NCBI GenBank assembly: GCA_024401165.1
Contig: JAKSLN010000008.1
Location: 1 to 43,573, forward strand
From: Bacteroidaceae bacterium
GTDB taxonomy: Bacteria; Bacteroidota; Bacteroidia; Bacteroidales; Bacteroidaceae
Direction: 5' to 3'
Length of the DNA: 43,573 nucleotides
Positions 12,901-19,386 of the stretch are shown one piece after another. The notes beneath the pieces are model-generated. The model did no database searches, had not been told where the DNA came from, and saw only the letters and a list, made by a program, of their open reading frames with translations. The translations under genes were made by a program, and so were the position numbers. Every line of letters begins with the position of its first letter. Position 1 is the first letter of the stretch.

Positions 12901-14044
12901 CGAGAAGGATGTTGTCTATCACAACCTCGTGAAGAGCGATGCTACCTTTGCTACCAACTATCTCCACCTCGTAGATAAGCAGGAGTTCTGGTGTCCTATA
13001 GCATTCAATGTCAACACTCGCGCATGGTATGAGCGTTTGCCACATGCTTACCGCAATGTTCAGTCGCTTGGCTATGACAAGGGTTCGGCATGGGAAGGCA
13101 TCGTGCTGCCATTCACCGCGACAAAGGTTACGGCAAGCACCAATGGTGAGATAAGCCACTTCTACGAGACTGATGAACTGAACCATGAGTACTGGTTGCG
13201 CGGATTTACTTGCGTTGATGCGAGTGCTTCGCCTGTGGTAGCGGCAGCATTCATGCAGCCGGCGTCGGGTGCGGAGAATGGTTTCGCTGTTGATGCACAG
13301 GGTACATCTAAGATTCCCAGCTATCTCTATAAGAACACTTATTTTGCCAACATTCCGACTTACGATCGTTCGGAAAACTTCGGTAAGCATTATGATGACG
13401 CCCTTAATGGTGTAACTTTCCAAAACTATATCCCACTTACCGCCGGCGTTCCTTACATCGTGGCTTTCCCTGGCAACGACTTCTATGAGTTCTCTATGGA
13501 GGGTGATGGCAGTTACTCTACCTCTACCCACGATAAGCCGGGCAACGGACAGTGGGCAACCTTCGAGACGGGCGCAACAACAATCCCTGTCACATCAGCG
13601 GCAATGAAGACCACCGTGGGAGACTATGCTCATGTAGGCACCTTCCTCCATGCTGATTGGTCGAGCATCAAAAGTGGTGTTTCGTCATACGGCATCAACG
13701 ATGGTGGTTCGGCATTCGATGATGATGTGAAAACGGCAGTGCCATTCCGTACATATATGGCTACCGCAACTACTCCTGGCCGTGCTCATCGCATCAAGAT
13801 TGCCTATGGTGCGGAACCAGCAGTAGAAGAGGAAGATGACGTTGACGGACCTGCCTTCCAGATTCTCGTGGATGGTATGGACGTGACGGTTGAATCGACC
13901 TATGAACAGAGTGTTCCTGTGACTGTGCACACGGTTGCGGGTCAGTTAGTGCTTCGCCATGAGGCTAAACCGGGTACAACTCACTTCCGTTTGCCCAAGT
14001 CGGGTGTCTACATCATCGGTGGAAAACGTTACTTGGTGCGTTAA
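2582..14044 (+). CDS. Giant secreted glycine-rich repeat protein with T9SS-like C-terminal tail
   Basis: 3820 residues from the ATG at 2582, chosen because a signal peptide follows at once (MKNLHK, then a run of leucines, then TYAQ); the TTG 21 bp upstream in frame only adds polar residues. Residues about 30-2465 carry roughly 40 copies of the [YF]GGG / A-x-V / G-N-T-x-V-x-I repeat shared with the upstream gene, broken by longer insertions. Residues about 2465-3500 are non-repeat beta-rich sequence, with a stretch near 3060-3170 (FHGDGYVLT, VYNLGLIGGTI) resembling GLUG-type surface repeats. From about 3500 (WEGIVLPF) comes a Bacteroidetes surface-protein type C-terminal part. The last 60 residues (VHTVAGQLVLRHEA, then GVYIIGGKRYLVR) resemble a type A T9SS sorting domain. 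Probably exported to the cell surface as a long solenoid. Ligand and role unknown. Confidence 0.88.
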   Translation: MKNLHKIFLLLLLLLGGVTGTTYAQTIRLGGEIFGGGEGELKADGTVNASADVGGNTNVTISAGKFVVEQYDADDTAGPKPYYTGQLKNDHNVFGGGNLACVVTGNTNVNMNACLLPVEFFAVTPGNDPPTTATSMYRRWGEYVGRMEGMAAAGAPVEKAVQGSVFGAGYGVHTSVLGTTNVNITMGSEELISSTDDILKRYGFAKRGGDPTGTTLASKFVITAFGGGYDGTANNTNVQISGSPFLQNVFGGGLGSKAGANANGGCASTVGTVTGSANVTINGATVYGSVYGGGAGIFGEQVVDIPGRGTAKMPYYKAAMVMKDAEVEINGGTLVFGNVYGGGDIANTGWFEEGYRPSVEHQAYENESKAKLDLTTHLQMKGGNVMGNIFAGGNGRKMTELEKANFIGAVIGNTSVVLGKQNGSTWDAGTRVWGSVYGGGQNGSVYSCAVMAANNGGAARTLDAGLLDGCTNVEFKHTDIGQDIFGGGLGAVEMVDHDHDPATPDQEVITSANISGGTFVFFNRGNLITNVYWDPVDCVFKEQNCGERFRDTESDIAHNLYGGGNVACTIGTKVDGQLVAKTGNTTIYMLGAPVVDAAFMGSQYYKDALAIYGKPHFSAFGAGYGKNAVVLGNAYSDIALTAAGFHSVVGGGMNGPVEGECITHIACDAEKTRIHNVYGGGYYAPVGGTHLYITEGHILENVFGGGVMGNVAPTNGDMTKSVASTIIGLKNDGSNLSSYIVHGTDGTSTVREYAYANHQNKIIIEGNVYGGNDVSGTVNGIAELAIYGGEMKHDVYGAGNGDHDGYYEPGYGVYDRGDWGTDNYYYVDHSADVSTDGSSVQGPKGDTYVGRPQTVGGVKLTLAGNSTTDRVKVLGQVFGGGNSCTIGKWNQSLLTTKYAGNPHLVRDDPDYFLGGGKLSVTLGSHIRIGRTHGELDAASAQDKADYLQNVFINGQNTAENVSGLYMGCSGRHLATQTTDIEDHNYHHYYDRVTARYWPGFIVYKNEDGHTNEPVGRAAGLATFRAYLNNILIKTDDVSLNIADDAEDIWLANFVGGGFRGSMKAATAAGQFHYKLKRGVTVGHDVIGGAYNTDVVYHIFKTTDGHNYPVVDGHYQYLTEVGDLKSKDEVDDINDADYHHLEKDPLTGDVTGIIRFYYNGGMLSELPYETDPASNTRINRIFNNYVAKGGSDSNKDFAGEDQSSDIAFNKYRTDALVYLELENKLETEYVDGHVHGGNVFGGCFSSGRVEGDIWTDYRCYQEGQQAQSEDFNLSVTNFNKAKNFNDNFAMMLFGAGYGSNTTIQGSAYVRVLHQDHVTPGRAYGYPRLYNIFGGSYEGRVEKNTNVYFNPGLYGYVAGAIYGGGCNGYVGGKTYVELAGGYVDECYGGARNANIGGGTSVWAYDGTSRWWGEDFNKSDGNPVDESTAEKAPLFIGKIYGGTDISGKICYSEDGSTYTKENGYQPFFTASEWPKDLYVNGVDNSEGMIYLDSYLQIGGVDQSNRGFPIIGEIFAAGNGEKTAEFFGDAYDDSKLPHQNTAFMEVTDGNVVYAFGGGNRATVTSQNYIHVRSYLDGTHTISGLGGRMYEVMKSRVLNVAVDCYDEIGGNLSLKNASIQRLFGGNNIATMDIQPKWMLKSGRINNVYSGGNMGDMTYYNPDGVAARTEKNGNWTSGIETNADGTNANYNPKGLSITIDQPQIHIVSLFGGCRMSNVNPTPKTGQAEWPTGTEGEDCYGATVNIKDGYIENVYGGNDVSGSVAHGTNVNISGAVSGNVYGSGNGFYLYKYDERETQVTEHISDEYGIYYTVPNRGDDTSTGDTHKILTINAVRPSVEKAFLNIAGISPRDAQGTVGDPGYKPAIAKKVAYVKGNVYCGGNASTIIGSGENTFTKFKIGSYVTLNGVFMGSDGLAYTQNDHISQFAKINGITDMGAATSFTDPACDDAKHNPILLNAYMMAVDMKSQPKDFNLNLPLVEAHIGTYCGGGNRGSMLVDKTVTLPFHHDIVIYDKIVGACLDATVSYNQNGQIIKSYGGYTRALDIAHNGTNGNTKMNLTIASQFAPLMMDVPADKVSTTVNSHGETFAEAEAHDFLYPRMNGNTYAESSAYVTGCNIYGGCYQSGEVEGDIILNVHTNMLRYVNSDKLKAAIDNNQACFNVYGAGYGQDSHVWGNVKINVERNLDTSIMGTVGGSTLSTALGERLGGSGVWNIQHSTTVAGNMLALTNANTYPSFNNIFGGGRSGQLIGNSEIQLKNGLVFSDVAGGCYASDMYGSTQIVVGYPEYYQCKASGVYTLTRGDKWNIETKAPQYKDRDGHHVIKTSVNYLKGDLVPANVWAQMSSDGQSNFTKIEATPTSWDDVHIKVGGGIYGGGYSLANSTSGSAGTITTHKLNSGKTITDNRKLDFDGRHGIDVASTNGYGGNASIMVGDNTNLISSLTDEAKDHIRISTLNQSATNVLTGEGGIYGDGHLTFCEGFRAADIIGYGYAEGTPKNPIALNTFQRLDLLSATDCCLKMYGSQDFATDQVDATVYSMTRVSELRLNSSISKDAKLGELSSSADQSQPNASSDGAQFDSKRQRNYLAFMNNVLYLGSIISDDEFTDSFHGIDGTKGSNSYIDEKRNYISTYSAASDKDNEAVNLAFKKRNVGTARNAVGIDNGYALRIQNQYYDSDKKAQRYYGPVVGVVEVKLLSLQPGEGGGYVYADNIHADENNFLNTSGNFVFPGVVNTDTKVGNQYIVDDCFLDHFGTQSNITAKDGVLDEAHYWYVEGNHYYYNTTLTGYTFNAQQTVFNLVDNDPNILLSGLKSGSPLRVLSVEWDETNHSAGYGCVLHNTTPNKIEDYQFDMMVDGETTWKDAMTRYTYNYPEPSPEKKVAEKDNFNPQFNIRLIDKVDNSGDDNYYGHLDEPENVIIKLKGMNGGTEYFYDIRLKIVYLEGPSYTGGVKILNCALPGERIGFTSEGITIKTHETMPVTAYSWKLLPLSSKTDGNYIWDTNNGTTLERGVNYTVNPDGSVEGWIPAYYNENEYNISYIFTVADHDFPVLPNQNVVENPKQENRMVVVHNYHRMKDIISRELESSVIAGARVYIEDVADLTAFQNWVNSEKTTEGVDFILQNNLTLPDGWNFSEKFKGTFHGDGYVLTAPSGVSTIFGDNLDGRVYNLGLIGGTITTVDGNAADEHGVIATGNSVFNSYEYKADEPYFAYGTNAYALSHHFTPTTDGYVENYYANGDYQYAAVGKTTALSFDGTNLRTGAPNYGSTDTHHLMSHDHDTKRWNETSEVNIPLYSATENATYNGAHDAYENDYLFFGQHLDKTNADAYPVHISGVAKGDAVDAMGISAKGGNRVYKATAYYQDATEDNFLYNKDAWALHPLLTAIDFTEMVVEGDGATTIPATFSVDSNKDYDADGTPIAAGTYTNASKGHVTQNLLVYNSGEPVFDKHDAAGIAEKDVVYHNLVKSDATFATNYLHLVDKQEFWCPIAFNVNTRAWYERLPHAYRNVQSLGYDKGSAWEGIVLPFTATKVTASTNGEISHFYETDELNHEYWLRGFTCVDASASPVVAAAFMQPASGAENGFAVDAQGTSKIPSYLYKNTYFANIPTYDRSENFGKHYDDALNGVTFQNYIPLTAGVPYIVAFPGNDFYEFSMEGDGSYSTSTHDKPGNGQWATFETGATTIPVTSAAMKTTVGDYAHVGTFLHADWSSIKSGVSSYGINDGGSAFDDDVKTAVPFRTYMATATTPGRAHRIKIAYGAEPAVEEEDDVDGPAFQILVDGMDVTVESTYEQSVPVTVHTVAGQLVLRHEAKPGTTHFRLPKSGVYIIGGKRYLVR

Positions 14045-14101
14045 TGATTGGAACGACTCTGCATCGTCATTGTGCTGAGACACCCTCCGAAAAAATGCGA
14101 A

Positions 14102-14821
14102 TTATTTTGCGCTTTTTTGTGCTTGCTGGGCTGCCTTGGAACGCTGTTCCACGGTCATGCGTATGACTTTTATGTCCTCGATGGGGCGGTCAAAGGCATT
14201 TGTCTTGACTGTCTGTATCTTTTCGGCAACGTCCATGCCTTCAATGACTTGTCCAAAGATGGTGTACTTGCCATCGAGGTGGGGTGCACCACCGTATTGC
14301 TGGTAGTCTTCGAACATCTGAGCACTCATCTCAATGCCGTCGGCTTCTTGCTTGGAGCGAACTTCTCTCAGCGAGGAAGGACCGAACTTCTTGCCGGTGA
14401 CGATGTAGAACTGTGAACCGCTGCTTCGCTGTTCGGGGTTGACGTCGTCGCTTTCTCTGGCTGCTGCCAATGCTCCGCGAATGTGGTAGTACTCGGGAAT
14501 GAGAAACTCGGGTGCCAGGGTGTAGTCGACGTCTCCATCACCAAGCATCTGGTTAGGCACGGCTGTCTTGCTGTCGGGGTCGCCGCCCTGAATCATAAAC
14601 TTGTTGATGACGCGGTGGAAGAGGGTGCCGTCGTAGTGTCCACTCTCCACCAATTTGAGGAAGTTGTCGCGGTGGCGTGGCGCCTCGTCGAGCAGCGCCA
14701 CACGAATGTCGCCCATGGTGGTTTCTATGCGAACGATGCTGCGCTTGTCTTTCTTTTTTGCAAGGGCGGGGATGCAAAGTGTGGGAAGGAGAACAATGAG
14801 GAGAATGAGAAGGCGTTTCAT
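14102..14821 (-). CDS. Peptidyl-prolyl cis-trans isomerase, cyclophilin type, exported
   Basis: 239 residues. The N-terminus is a signal peptide (hydrophobic LLILLIVLLPTLCIPALA after MKR), so the enzyme acts in the periplasm or outer layers, where it should speed proline isomerisation during folding. The cyclophilin core is clear: VRIETTMGDIRVALL, TLFHRVINKFMIQGGDP (the FHRV/FMIQGGD active-site box), SSGSQFYIVTG and a late YTIFGQVIEGMDV. A segment between residues about 140 and 185 is longer than in the smallest bacterial cyclophilins. It is convergent with the giant repeat gene (57 bp apart) and divergent from mraZ. Its promoter shares a 12-bp element with the mraZ promoter. Gene-symbol level identity (ppiA versus ppiB) cannot be fixed from sequence alone. 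Confidence 0.93.
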   Translation of the reverse strand: MKRLLILLIVLLPTLCIPALAKKKDKRSIVRIETTMGDIRVALLDEAPRHRDNFLKLVESGHYDGTLFHRVINKFMIQGGDPDSKTAVPNQMLGDGDVDYTLAPEFLIPEYYHIRGALAAARESDDVNPEQRSSGSQFYIVTGKKFGPSSLREVRSKQEADGIEMSAQMFEDYQQYGGAPHLDGKYTIFGQVIEGMDVAEKIQTVKTNAFDRPIEDIKVIRMTVEQRSKAAQQAQKSAK

Positions 14822-14874
14822 AGGATGTAAAGTGTTAAAAGGTTTTTAATGCGTGCTTTTTGCTGATTTTGGTG

Positions 14875-14882
14875 CAAAGTTA
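14875..14882 (-). promoter_or_regulatory. Bacteroidetes -7 box of the isomerase gene (TAACTTTG)
   Basis: Reading the minus strand gives TAACTTTG, matching TAnnTTTG, about 53 bases before the isomerase ATG. A CTTG about 20 bases upstream (14903-14906) can serve as the -33 element. Confidence 0.6.
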
Positions 14883-14885
14883 GGG

Positions 14886-14897
14886 AAAATTCCCCAC
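14886..14897 (-). promoter_or_regulatory. GTGGGGAATTTT element in the isomerase promoter
   Basis: On the minus strand GTGGGGAATTTT lies between the -33 and -7 boxes of the isomerase promoter. The same 12-mer occurs on the plus strand at 15062-15073 just before the mraZ -7 box. It contains one TGGGG, the core of known MraZ boxes. Shared control by MraZ is inference. Confidence 0.4.
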
Positions 14898-15050
14898 TTC
14901 TGCAAGTCTCTGATAAAATAAGTGTTTTTGAATTACTTAACATTCATAAATACAGGTTAATGTGTGCTTCTTTCTGATACTGATAAAAGAGTTATGCACA
15001 AGGTTATGAACAGGGTGTTGAAAAATAATTTGAAAGTTTTTTGAAAAAAG

Positions 15051-15070
15051 TGTGGGGAATTGTGGGGAAT
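15051..15070 (+). promoter_or_regulatory. Tandem MraZ-box-like operator before mraZ
   Basis: An exact 10-bp tandem repeat (TGTGGGGAAT twice) gives two TGGGG cores, 15053-15057 and 15063-15067, separated by 5 bases. In characterised MraZ regulons the protein binds TGGGN cores repeated every 10 bp upstream of its own operon. Here the pair sits immediately upstream of the -7 box, where binding should block RNA polymerase, so autorepression of the cluster is likely. Confidence 0.6.
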
Positions 15071-15074
15071 TTTG

Positions 15075-15082
15075 TAATTTTG
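15075..15082 (+). promoter_or_regulatory. -7 box of the dcw cluster promoter (TAATTTTG)
   Basis: TAATTTTG matches the Bacteroidetes TAnnTTTG element and lies 32 bases before the mraZ ATG. The -33 box is weak (TGTG at 15051-15054, spacing 20), which fits a promoter overlapped by operator repeats. Confidence 0.6.
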
Positions 15083-15114
15083 CCATCGAATTCATTGATA
15101 ATGTGTAAACGTAT

Positions 15115-15576
15115 ATGCGATTCACGGGTAATTCAGATGCAAAAGCCGATGCGAAGGGCCGCGTTTTTCTGCCTGCCGCTTTCCGCAAGATCCTGCTCAC
15201 CGCTGGTGAGTCGGGACTGATTTTGCGTCGTGATGTCTTCCAGCAGTGTCTGGTCATCTACCCTTTGTCGGTGTGGGACAAACTTGTCGACAGTATCACA
15301 GAACGCACAAACCCCTTTGACCGTCAGGGACGAGAGAACCTCCGCCGCTTCGTTGCCGGTTCGGAGAGTTTGTCGCTGGATTCGGATGGCCGCATCCTGA
15401 TTCCCCGTCGATACCTGGAGGCTGCGGGCATTACTAATGAGGTTCGCTTCATCGGCATGGACAACACCATTGAGGTATGGAACCGTCAGGCTGCCGATGA
15501 CATGCTGGCCAACGACGCCGATCTGGGCGACAGTCTGGAAACAATGATGAACCCAACTGGTCTGCTGGGCTTATAA
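15115..15576 (+). CDS. mraZ: Transcriptional regulator MraZ
   Basis: 153 residues, the usual length. Two AbrB/SpoVT-like halves are visible, each with the MraZ signature: DAKGRVFLP near residues 12-20 and DSDGRILIP near 90-100 (DxxxR). MraZ is a ring-forming DNA-binding repressor that heads division/cell-wall clusters and binds TGGGN repeats in its own promoter; such a repeat pair is present here at 15051-15070. First gene of the cluster, 41 bp before rsmH. Confidence 0.97.
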   Translation: MRFTGNSDAKADAKGRVFLPAAFRKILLTAGESGLILRRDVFQQCLVIYPLSVWDKLVDSITERTNPFDRQGRENLRRFVAGSESLSLDSDGRILIPRRYLEAAGITNEVRFIGMDNTIEVWNRQAADDMLANDADLGDSLETMMNPTGLLGL

Positions 15577-15617
15577 TGCCAAAGAGTCCAATAGGACCAT
15601 AGGATTAATAGAAAAAG

Positions 15618-16577
15618 ATGAACTGTGAGACCTACCATAAACCCGTAATGTTGGCCGAGTGCCTCGAGGCTCTCGACATTCAGCAGGACGGCGTCTATGC
15701 CGACATGACGTTTGGCGGAGGTGGCCACAGCCGCGAAATCGTTGCCCGATTGGGAGAGGAGGGACATCTGTATGGTTTTGACCAGGATATGGATGCTTAT
15801 GCGACTTTCTCCAACGAAGGTAATGCTTTGTCAAGCGAGGCCGAGAAGTCTGTTTGCCTGGCAAAGGACAATCGGTTCACCTTTGTCCGCAGCAACTTCC
15901 GTTTCCTGAAAAACTGGATGATGTACTACGGAGTGGAGGGACTGGATGGCATCTTGGCCGACCTGGGCGTCAGCAGTCATCATTTCGACGAAGGAAGCAG
16001 AGGCTTCTCATTCCGCTACGATGCTCCGCTGGATATGCGCATGAACCAAGCTGCCCCTCTGACTGCCGCCAAGGTGGTGAACGAATACAGCGAGGAGCAA
16101 CTGGCCGATATCTTCTATCTTTATGGAGAGATGAAGAACAGTCGCAAACTGGCCAACATGCTGGTCAAGGCACGCCAGCAAAACGAGATTAAGACCACGG
16201 GTCAGTTGGCCGATTTGTTCCGCCCCTTGCTGGGACGTGACCGTGAGAAGAAGGACATGGCCAAGGTGTTTCAGGCGCTGCGCATTGAGGTCAATGGTGA
16301 GATGAAGGCCCTGCGCGAGATGTTGAACGGTGCCATTGAGGTGCTGAAGCCCGGAGGCCGTCTGGTGGTGATGACGTATCACTCGCTGGAAGACCGCATG
16401 GTGAAGAACATCATGAAGAGCGGCAACATCGAGGGCAAGACGGAGCAAGATTTCTTTGGTAACCTGCTCTCTCCTCTTCGACCTGTCAAGAAAGGAGTGG
16501 TGACTCCCACGGAGGCTGAGCAACAAGAAAATCCTCGCAGTCGCAGTGCCAAGTTGAGAATTGCAGAAAAGGTGTGA
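15618..16577 (+). CDS. rsmH: 16S rRNA (cytosine-1402-N4)-methyltransferase RsmH
   Basis: 319 residues, full length for the family. It transfers a methyl group from S-adenosylmethionine to N4 of C1402 in the ribosomal P site. The SAM-binding GGGGHS motif is at residues 33-38 after YADMTF; family blocks LADLGVSSHHFDEGSRGFSF, FQALRIEVN and MTYHSLEDRMVK are all present, and the C-terminus NPRSRSAKLRIAEK is typical. Also called mraW. Second gene of the dcw cluster; the start is the first ATG after mraZ and gives the normal N-terminus (HKPVMLAECLEAL). Confidence 0.98.
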   Translation: MNCETYHKPVMLAECLEALDIQQDGVYADMTFGGGGHSREIVARLGEEGHLYGFDQDMDAYATFSNEGNALSSEAEKSVCLAKDNRFTFVRSNFRFLKNWMMYYGVEGLDGILADLGVSSHHFDEGSRGFSFRYDAPLDMRMNQAAPLTAAKVVNEYSEEQLADIFYLYGEMKNSRKLANMLVKARQQNEIKTTGQLADLFRPLLGRDREKKDMAKVFQALRIEVNGEMKALREMLNGAIEVLKPGGRLVVMTYHSLEDRMVKNIMKSGNIEGKTEQDFFGNLLSPLRPVKKGVVTPTEAEQQENPRSRSAKLRIAEKV

Positions 16578-16619
16578 CTTCGAACGATAATTGTCAAATA
16601 GACAATATATATATAAATA

Positions 16620-17138
16620 ATGAGTAAACGAGGTAAGGACATAGCCAACCAACCGGACGAACTGGAACTTGAGCTCGACACGTCGATGGACCTGCAGGAA
16701 GAAGAGACCCTGGAGGCACAGGACGATGCACAAGACGAAGACCTGCCGGAAGGTTCGAAGAATCGTCGCCGAGGTTTGATGACATCGCTCCTCAACAATG
16801 AGGGTGAATCGAATGTCACCAACTTCAGAGACCTCTTCAGGAGCATTGACTTGAATGGCGAATGGTTCCGACGAAACCTCTTCTTCATCGTCCTCGTCAC
16901 CGGATGTCTGCTTCTCTTCGTCACCAACCGATATCAAGCTCAGTTGGAACAGATTGAGGAAGCCAACCTCAAGAACGAGTTGGCGGAGATGAAGTACAAA
17001 TGGCTGACCCGGTTCAGCGAACTCACCACCAGTACTCGACAGAGTCAGATAGAAGAACAGTTGCGGGAAAACGGAGAAACGGACCTCTCGCACAGCAAAC
17101 AACCACCTTTCCTGATAAGGGCCAAGAAGAATAAATAA
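16620..17138 (+). CDS. ftsL: FtsL-like bitopic division protein
   Basis: 172 residues. A long acidic cytoplasmic N-terminus (residues 1-50, rich in E and D) and a basic patch (KNRRR) precede one membrane helix at about 86-103 (LFFIVLVTGCLLLFV), then a leucine/glutamate-rich coiled coil (residues about 105-150). Topology, size and position between rsmH and the ftsI-type gene are those of Bacteroidetes FtsL, which forms the FtsQLB scaffold that activates FtsWI. Sequence identity in this family is low, so the call rests on topology and synteny. Only 4 bp separate it from the next gene. Confidence 0.85.
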   Translation: MSKRGKDIANQPDELELELDTSMDLQEEETLEAQDDAQDEDLPEGSKNRRRGLMTSLLNNEGESNVTNFRDLFRSIDLNGEWFRRNLFFIVLVTGCLLLFVTNRYQAQLEQIEEANLKNELAEMKYKWLTRFSELTTSTRQSQIEEQLRENGETDLSHSKQPPFLIRAKKNK

Positions 17139-17142
17139 GGAC

Positions 17143-19386
17143 ATGGCTACAGACAAGAACATAGGTAACGAAAAGACACCCCAGACGAACAAGACTGCGG
17201 GCAAGCCAAATGTGGGAACGGGACGTTTCCGCATCGTCTTTTTTGTAATGTGCCTTGTTGGAGCGGCCATCGTTTTCAAGGCTCTGCGAACAATGCTCGT
17301 GAAGCGCGACTATTGGGAAACCGTGCGTGAACGCTTCACCAAGACCAACATCATTGACCCTGCCGTGCGTGGCAATATCTACGACTGTAACTATCGTCTG
17401 CTGGTAGGTAGCGTGCCTGAGTACCGTCTGTGCATTGACTTCCGCGTCATCGACAAGGATACCATTGCCCAGCGCAAAGCGCAGGCTTGGCGCGACAGTG
17501 CCTTCGTGGCTGATTTGGACAGCATCGTCGATGGCCTGAACCTCATCTTCCCTAAGTATAGCAAGGCCTACTTCCGTGACCGGCTGGAGCGTGGCTTCAA
17601 GGGAAAGAAGAACGGATGGGGCATCTTGCCTCCCCACATGGCGACCTACATTGAGTATCAGCAGTGCAAGCAGCTGCCCCTCTTCCGTGAACGCTCGTAC
17701 AAGGGCGGGTTCCACGGAGACGAAGTGATGATGCGCAAAAAACCTTATGGCAGTCTGGCCAGCCGTACTCTCGGATCGCTTTACAAGGACTCGGACCGTG
17801 TTGCCAAGAACGGAATCGAGGAAGCATACGACAGCATCTTGCGCGGTGTGGACGGTGTTAAGCACAACACTAAAATAAGGAATGCGCGTGTAGACTTCAG
17901 CGACAAGGCAGCTATCGACGGCAACGACCTGATGTCGACCATCGACGTTGACATACAAGATGTGGCCGAGAAGGCATTGGTCAATCAGTTGAAGGAACTG
18001 GATGCTGAGATGGGCGTGGTTATCGTGATGGAAGCCAAGACCGGTGATGTAAAGGCCATGGTAAACATGACACGACTGGAGAATGGTTCGTATGCCGAGA
18101 TATACAACTATGCCGTTTCTGAATGCATGGAGCCCGGTTCTACCTTCAAAACCGCAAGCCTGATGGTTGCCTTGGAAGACAACCGGGTAGACACCGCCAA
18201 CATCATCGATGTGGGCAACGGAACCTACATGATGCATGGTCGTATGATGAAGGATGCCTCGCGAGGACTCGGACGTGCCTCTATCAAGCGCATCATGCAG
18301 AAGAGTTCGAATGTCGGCGTCAGTCGTATGATTGATGAGAGATATGGCAAAGACCCCAAGGCCTTTACCGACGGACTGCGTCGCGAGGGTGCCGGCATCC
18401 CCTTGGGTATCCCCTTGAAGGGAGCGCAGGAACCTCGCATGAAAACACCTGACGACAAGACCAACTGGTGGAACACCACGCTGCCCTGGATGAGCATTGG
18501 ATACGAGTCATTGCTTCCTCCCATCAGCACCTGTGCCTTCTACAACGGTATCGCCAACGATGGTGTGCTGGTTCGTCCCCGCTTTGTCAAGGCTGAGATG
18601 AAGGATGGTCAGGTGATTCGTGAATTCCCCATCGAGGTGCTTCGCCCAAAGATGTGTTCGGAAGGTACATTGAAGAAGATACGTGAGGTGTTGGAGAGTG
18701 TTGTCAGCGTCAAGGACGGTACGGGCAAGCGCGCTCGCTGCCATCTGTTTCGCGTTGCCGGCAAGACGGGTACGGCTCAGATTGCGGCCGGCAGATCGGG
18801 CTATCACTCAGGAACGACACGCTACTTTGTCAGCTTCTGTGGATTCTTCCCCTATGATGGCCCTAACCGCTATACCTGCTTTGTGGGAATCCGCAAGTGG
18901 GGATTGCCCGCATCGGGAGGAACGCACTGTGCTCCCATCTTTGCCCAGGTGGCTCAGGCCGTGATGGCAACTGGCATGAACCATCGCATCCCCGAGCATG
19001 CCCGCGACTCGAACGCTGTAATGCGTCCCACCGTACTGGCAGGCAATGAAGTAGAGACACGTCGTGTGCTGACTGATCTGGGTGTAAAATATGATGTCGT
19101 AGACACCGTGAAGAAGGACAAGCAGGCAGAGAACATGCTGTGGTGCCAGGTGGATACGGCGGACAGCAAGACTTCGCTTGTGCGCACCGCAGTCGAGAAA
19201 GGCAAGATGCCCAGCGTAATCGGCATGGGTGCCCGTGATGCTGTCCTGGCTCTGCACGAAGCTGGCGTCAAGGTGAAAATGAAAGGTGCTGGAAGGGTAG
19301 TGGAGCAGAGTATCGCTCCGGGTGTAGTCTTCAAGAAAGGTATAACTGTAGATTTGGTATTGAAGCAAAATACAAAGAAGAAATGA
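17143..19386 (+). CDS. ftsI: Division transpeptidase (class B PBP, FtsI/PBP3 type) with PASTA domain
   Basis: 747 residues. Basic cytoplasmic tail, one membrane anchor (residues about 28-48), the class B pedestal domain, then the transpeptidase with its three motifs: S333-T-F-K336 (nucleophile), S388-S-N390 and K541-T-G543. Residues from about 687 form one C-terminal PASTA domain ([20 protein letters not shown]). It cross-links septal peptidoglycan in the periplasm together with FtsW, encoded in the same cluster. Its TGA overlaps the murE ATG (ATGA), implying coupled translation. Position next to ftsL and murE supports the division role over the elongation (PBP2) role. Confidence 0.96.
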   Translation: MATDKNIGNEKTPQTNKTAGKPNVGTGRFRIVFFVMCLVGAAIVFKALRTMLVKRDYWETVRERFTKTNIIDPAVRGNIYDCNYRLLVGSVPEYRLCIDFRVIDKDTIAQRKAQAWRDSAFVADLDSIVDGLNLIFPKYSKAYFRDRLERGFKGKKNGWGILPPHMATYIEYQQCKQLPLFRERSYKGGFHGDEVMMRKKPYGSLASRTLGSLYKDSDRVAKNGIEEAYDSILRGVDGVKHNTKIRNARVDFSDKAAIDGNDLMSTIDVDIQDVAEKALVNQLKELDAEMGVVIVMEAKTGDVKAMVNMTRLENGSYAEIYNYAVSECMEPGSTFKTASLMVALEDNRVDTANIIDVGNGTYMMHGRMMKDASRGLGRASIKRIMQKSSNVGVSRMIDERYGKDPKAFTDGLRREGAGIPLGIPLKGAQEPRMKTPDDKTNWWNTTLPWMSIGYESLLPPISTCAFYNGIANDGVLVRPRFVKAEMKDGQVIREFPIEVLRPKMCSEGTLKKIREVLESVVSVKDGTGKRARCHLFRVAGKTGTAQIAAGRSGYHSGTTRYFVSFCGFFPYDGPNRYTCFVGIRKWGLPASGGTHCAPIFAQVAQAVMATGMNHRIPEHARDSNAVMRPTVLAGNEVETRRVLTDLGVKYDVVDTVKKDKQAENMLWCQVDTADSKTSLVRTAVEKGKMPSVIGMGARDAVLALHEAGVKVKMKGAGRVVEQSIAPGVVFKKGITVDLVLKQNTKKK

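Noticed and set aside
16590-16606. ATTGTC-AAATA-GACAAT palindrome before ftsL as an operator
   Set aside because: Six-bp stem in AT-rich DNA with no second copy in a comparable place; could be chance.
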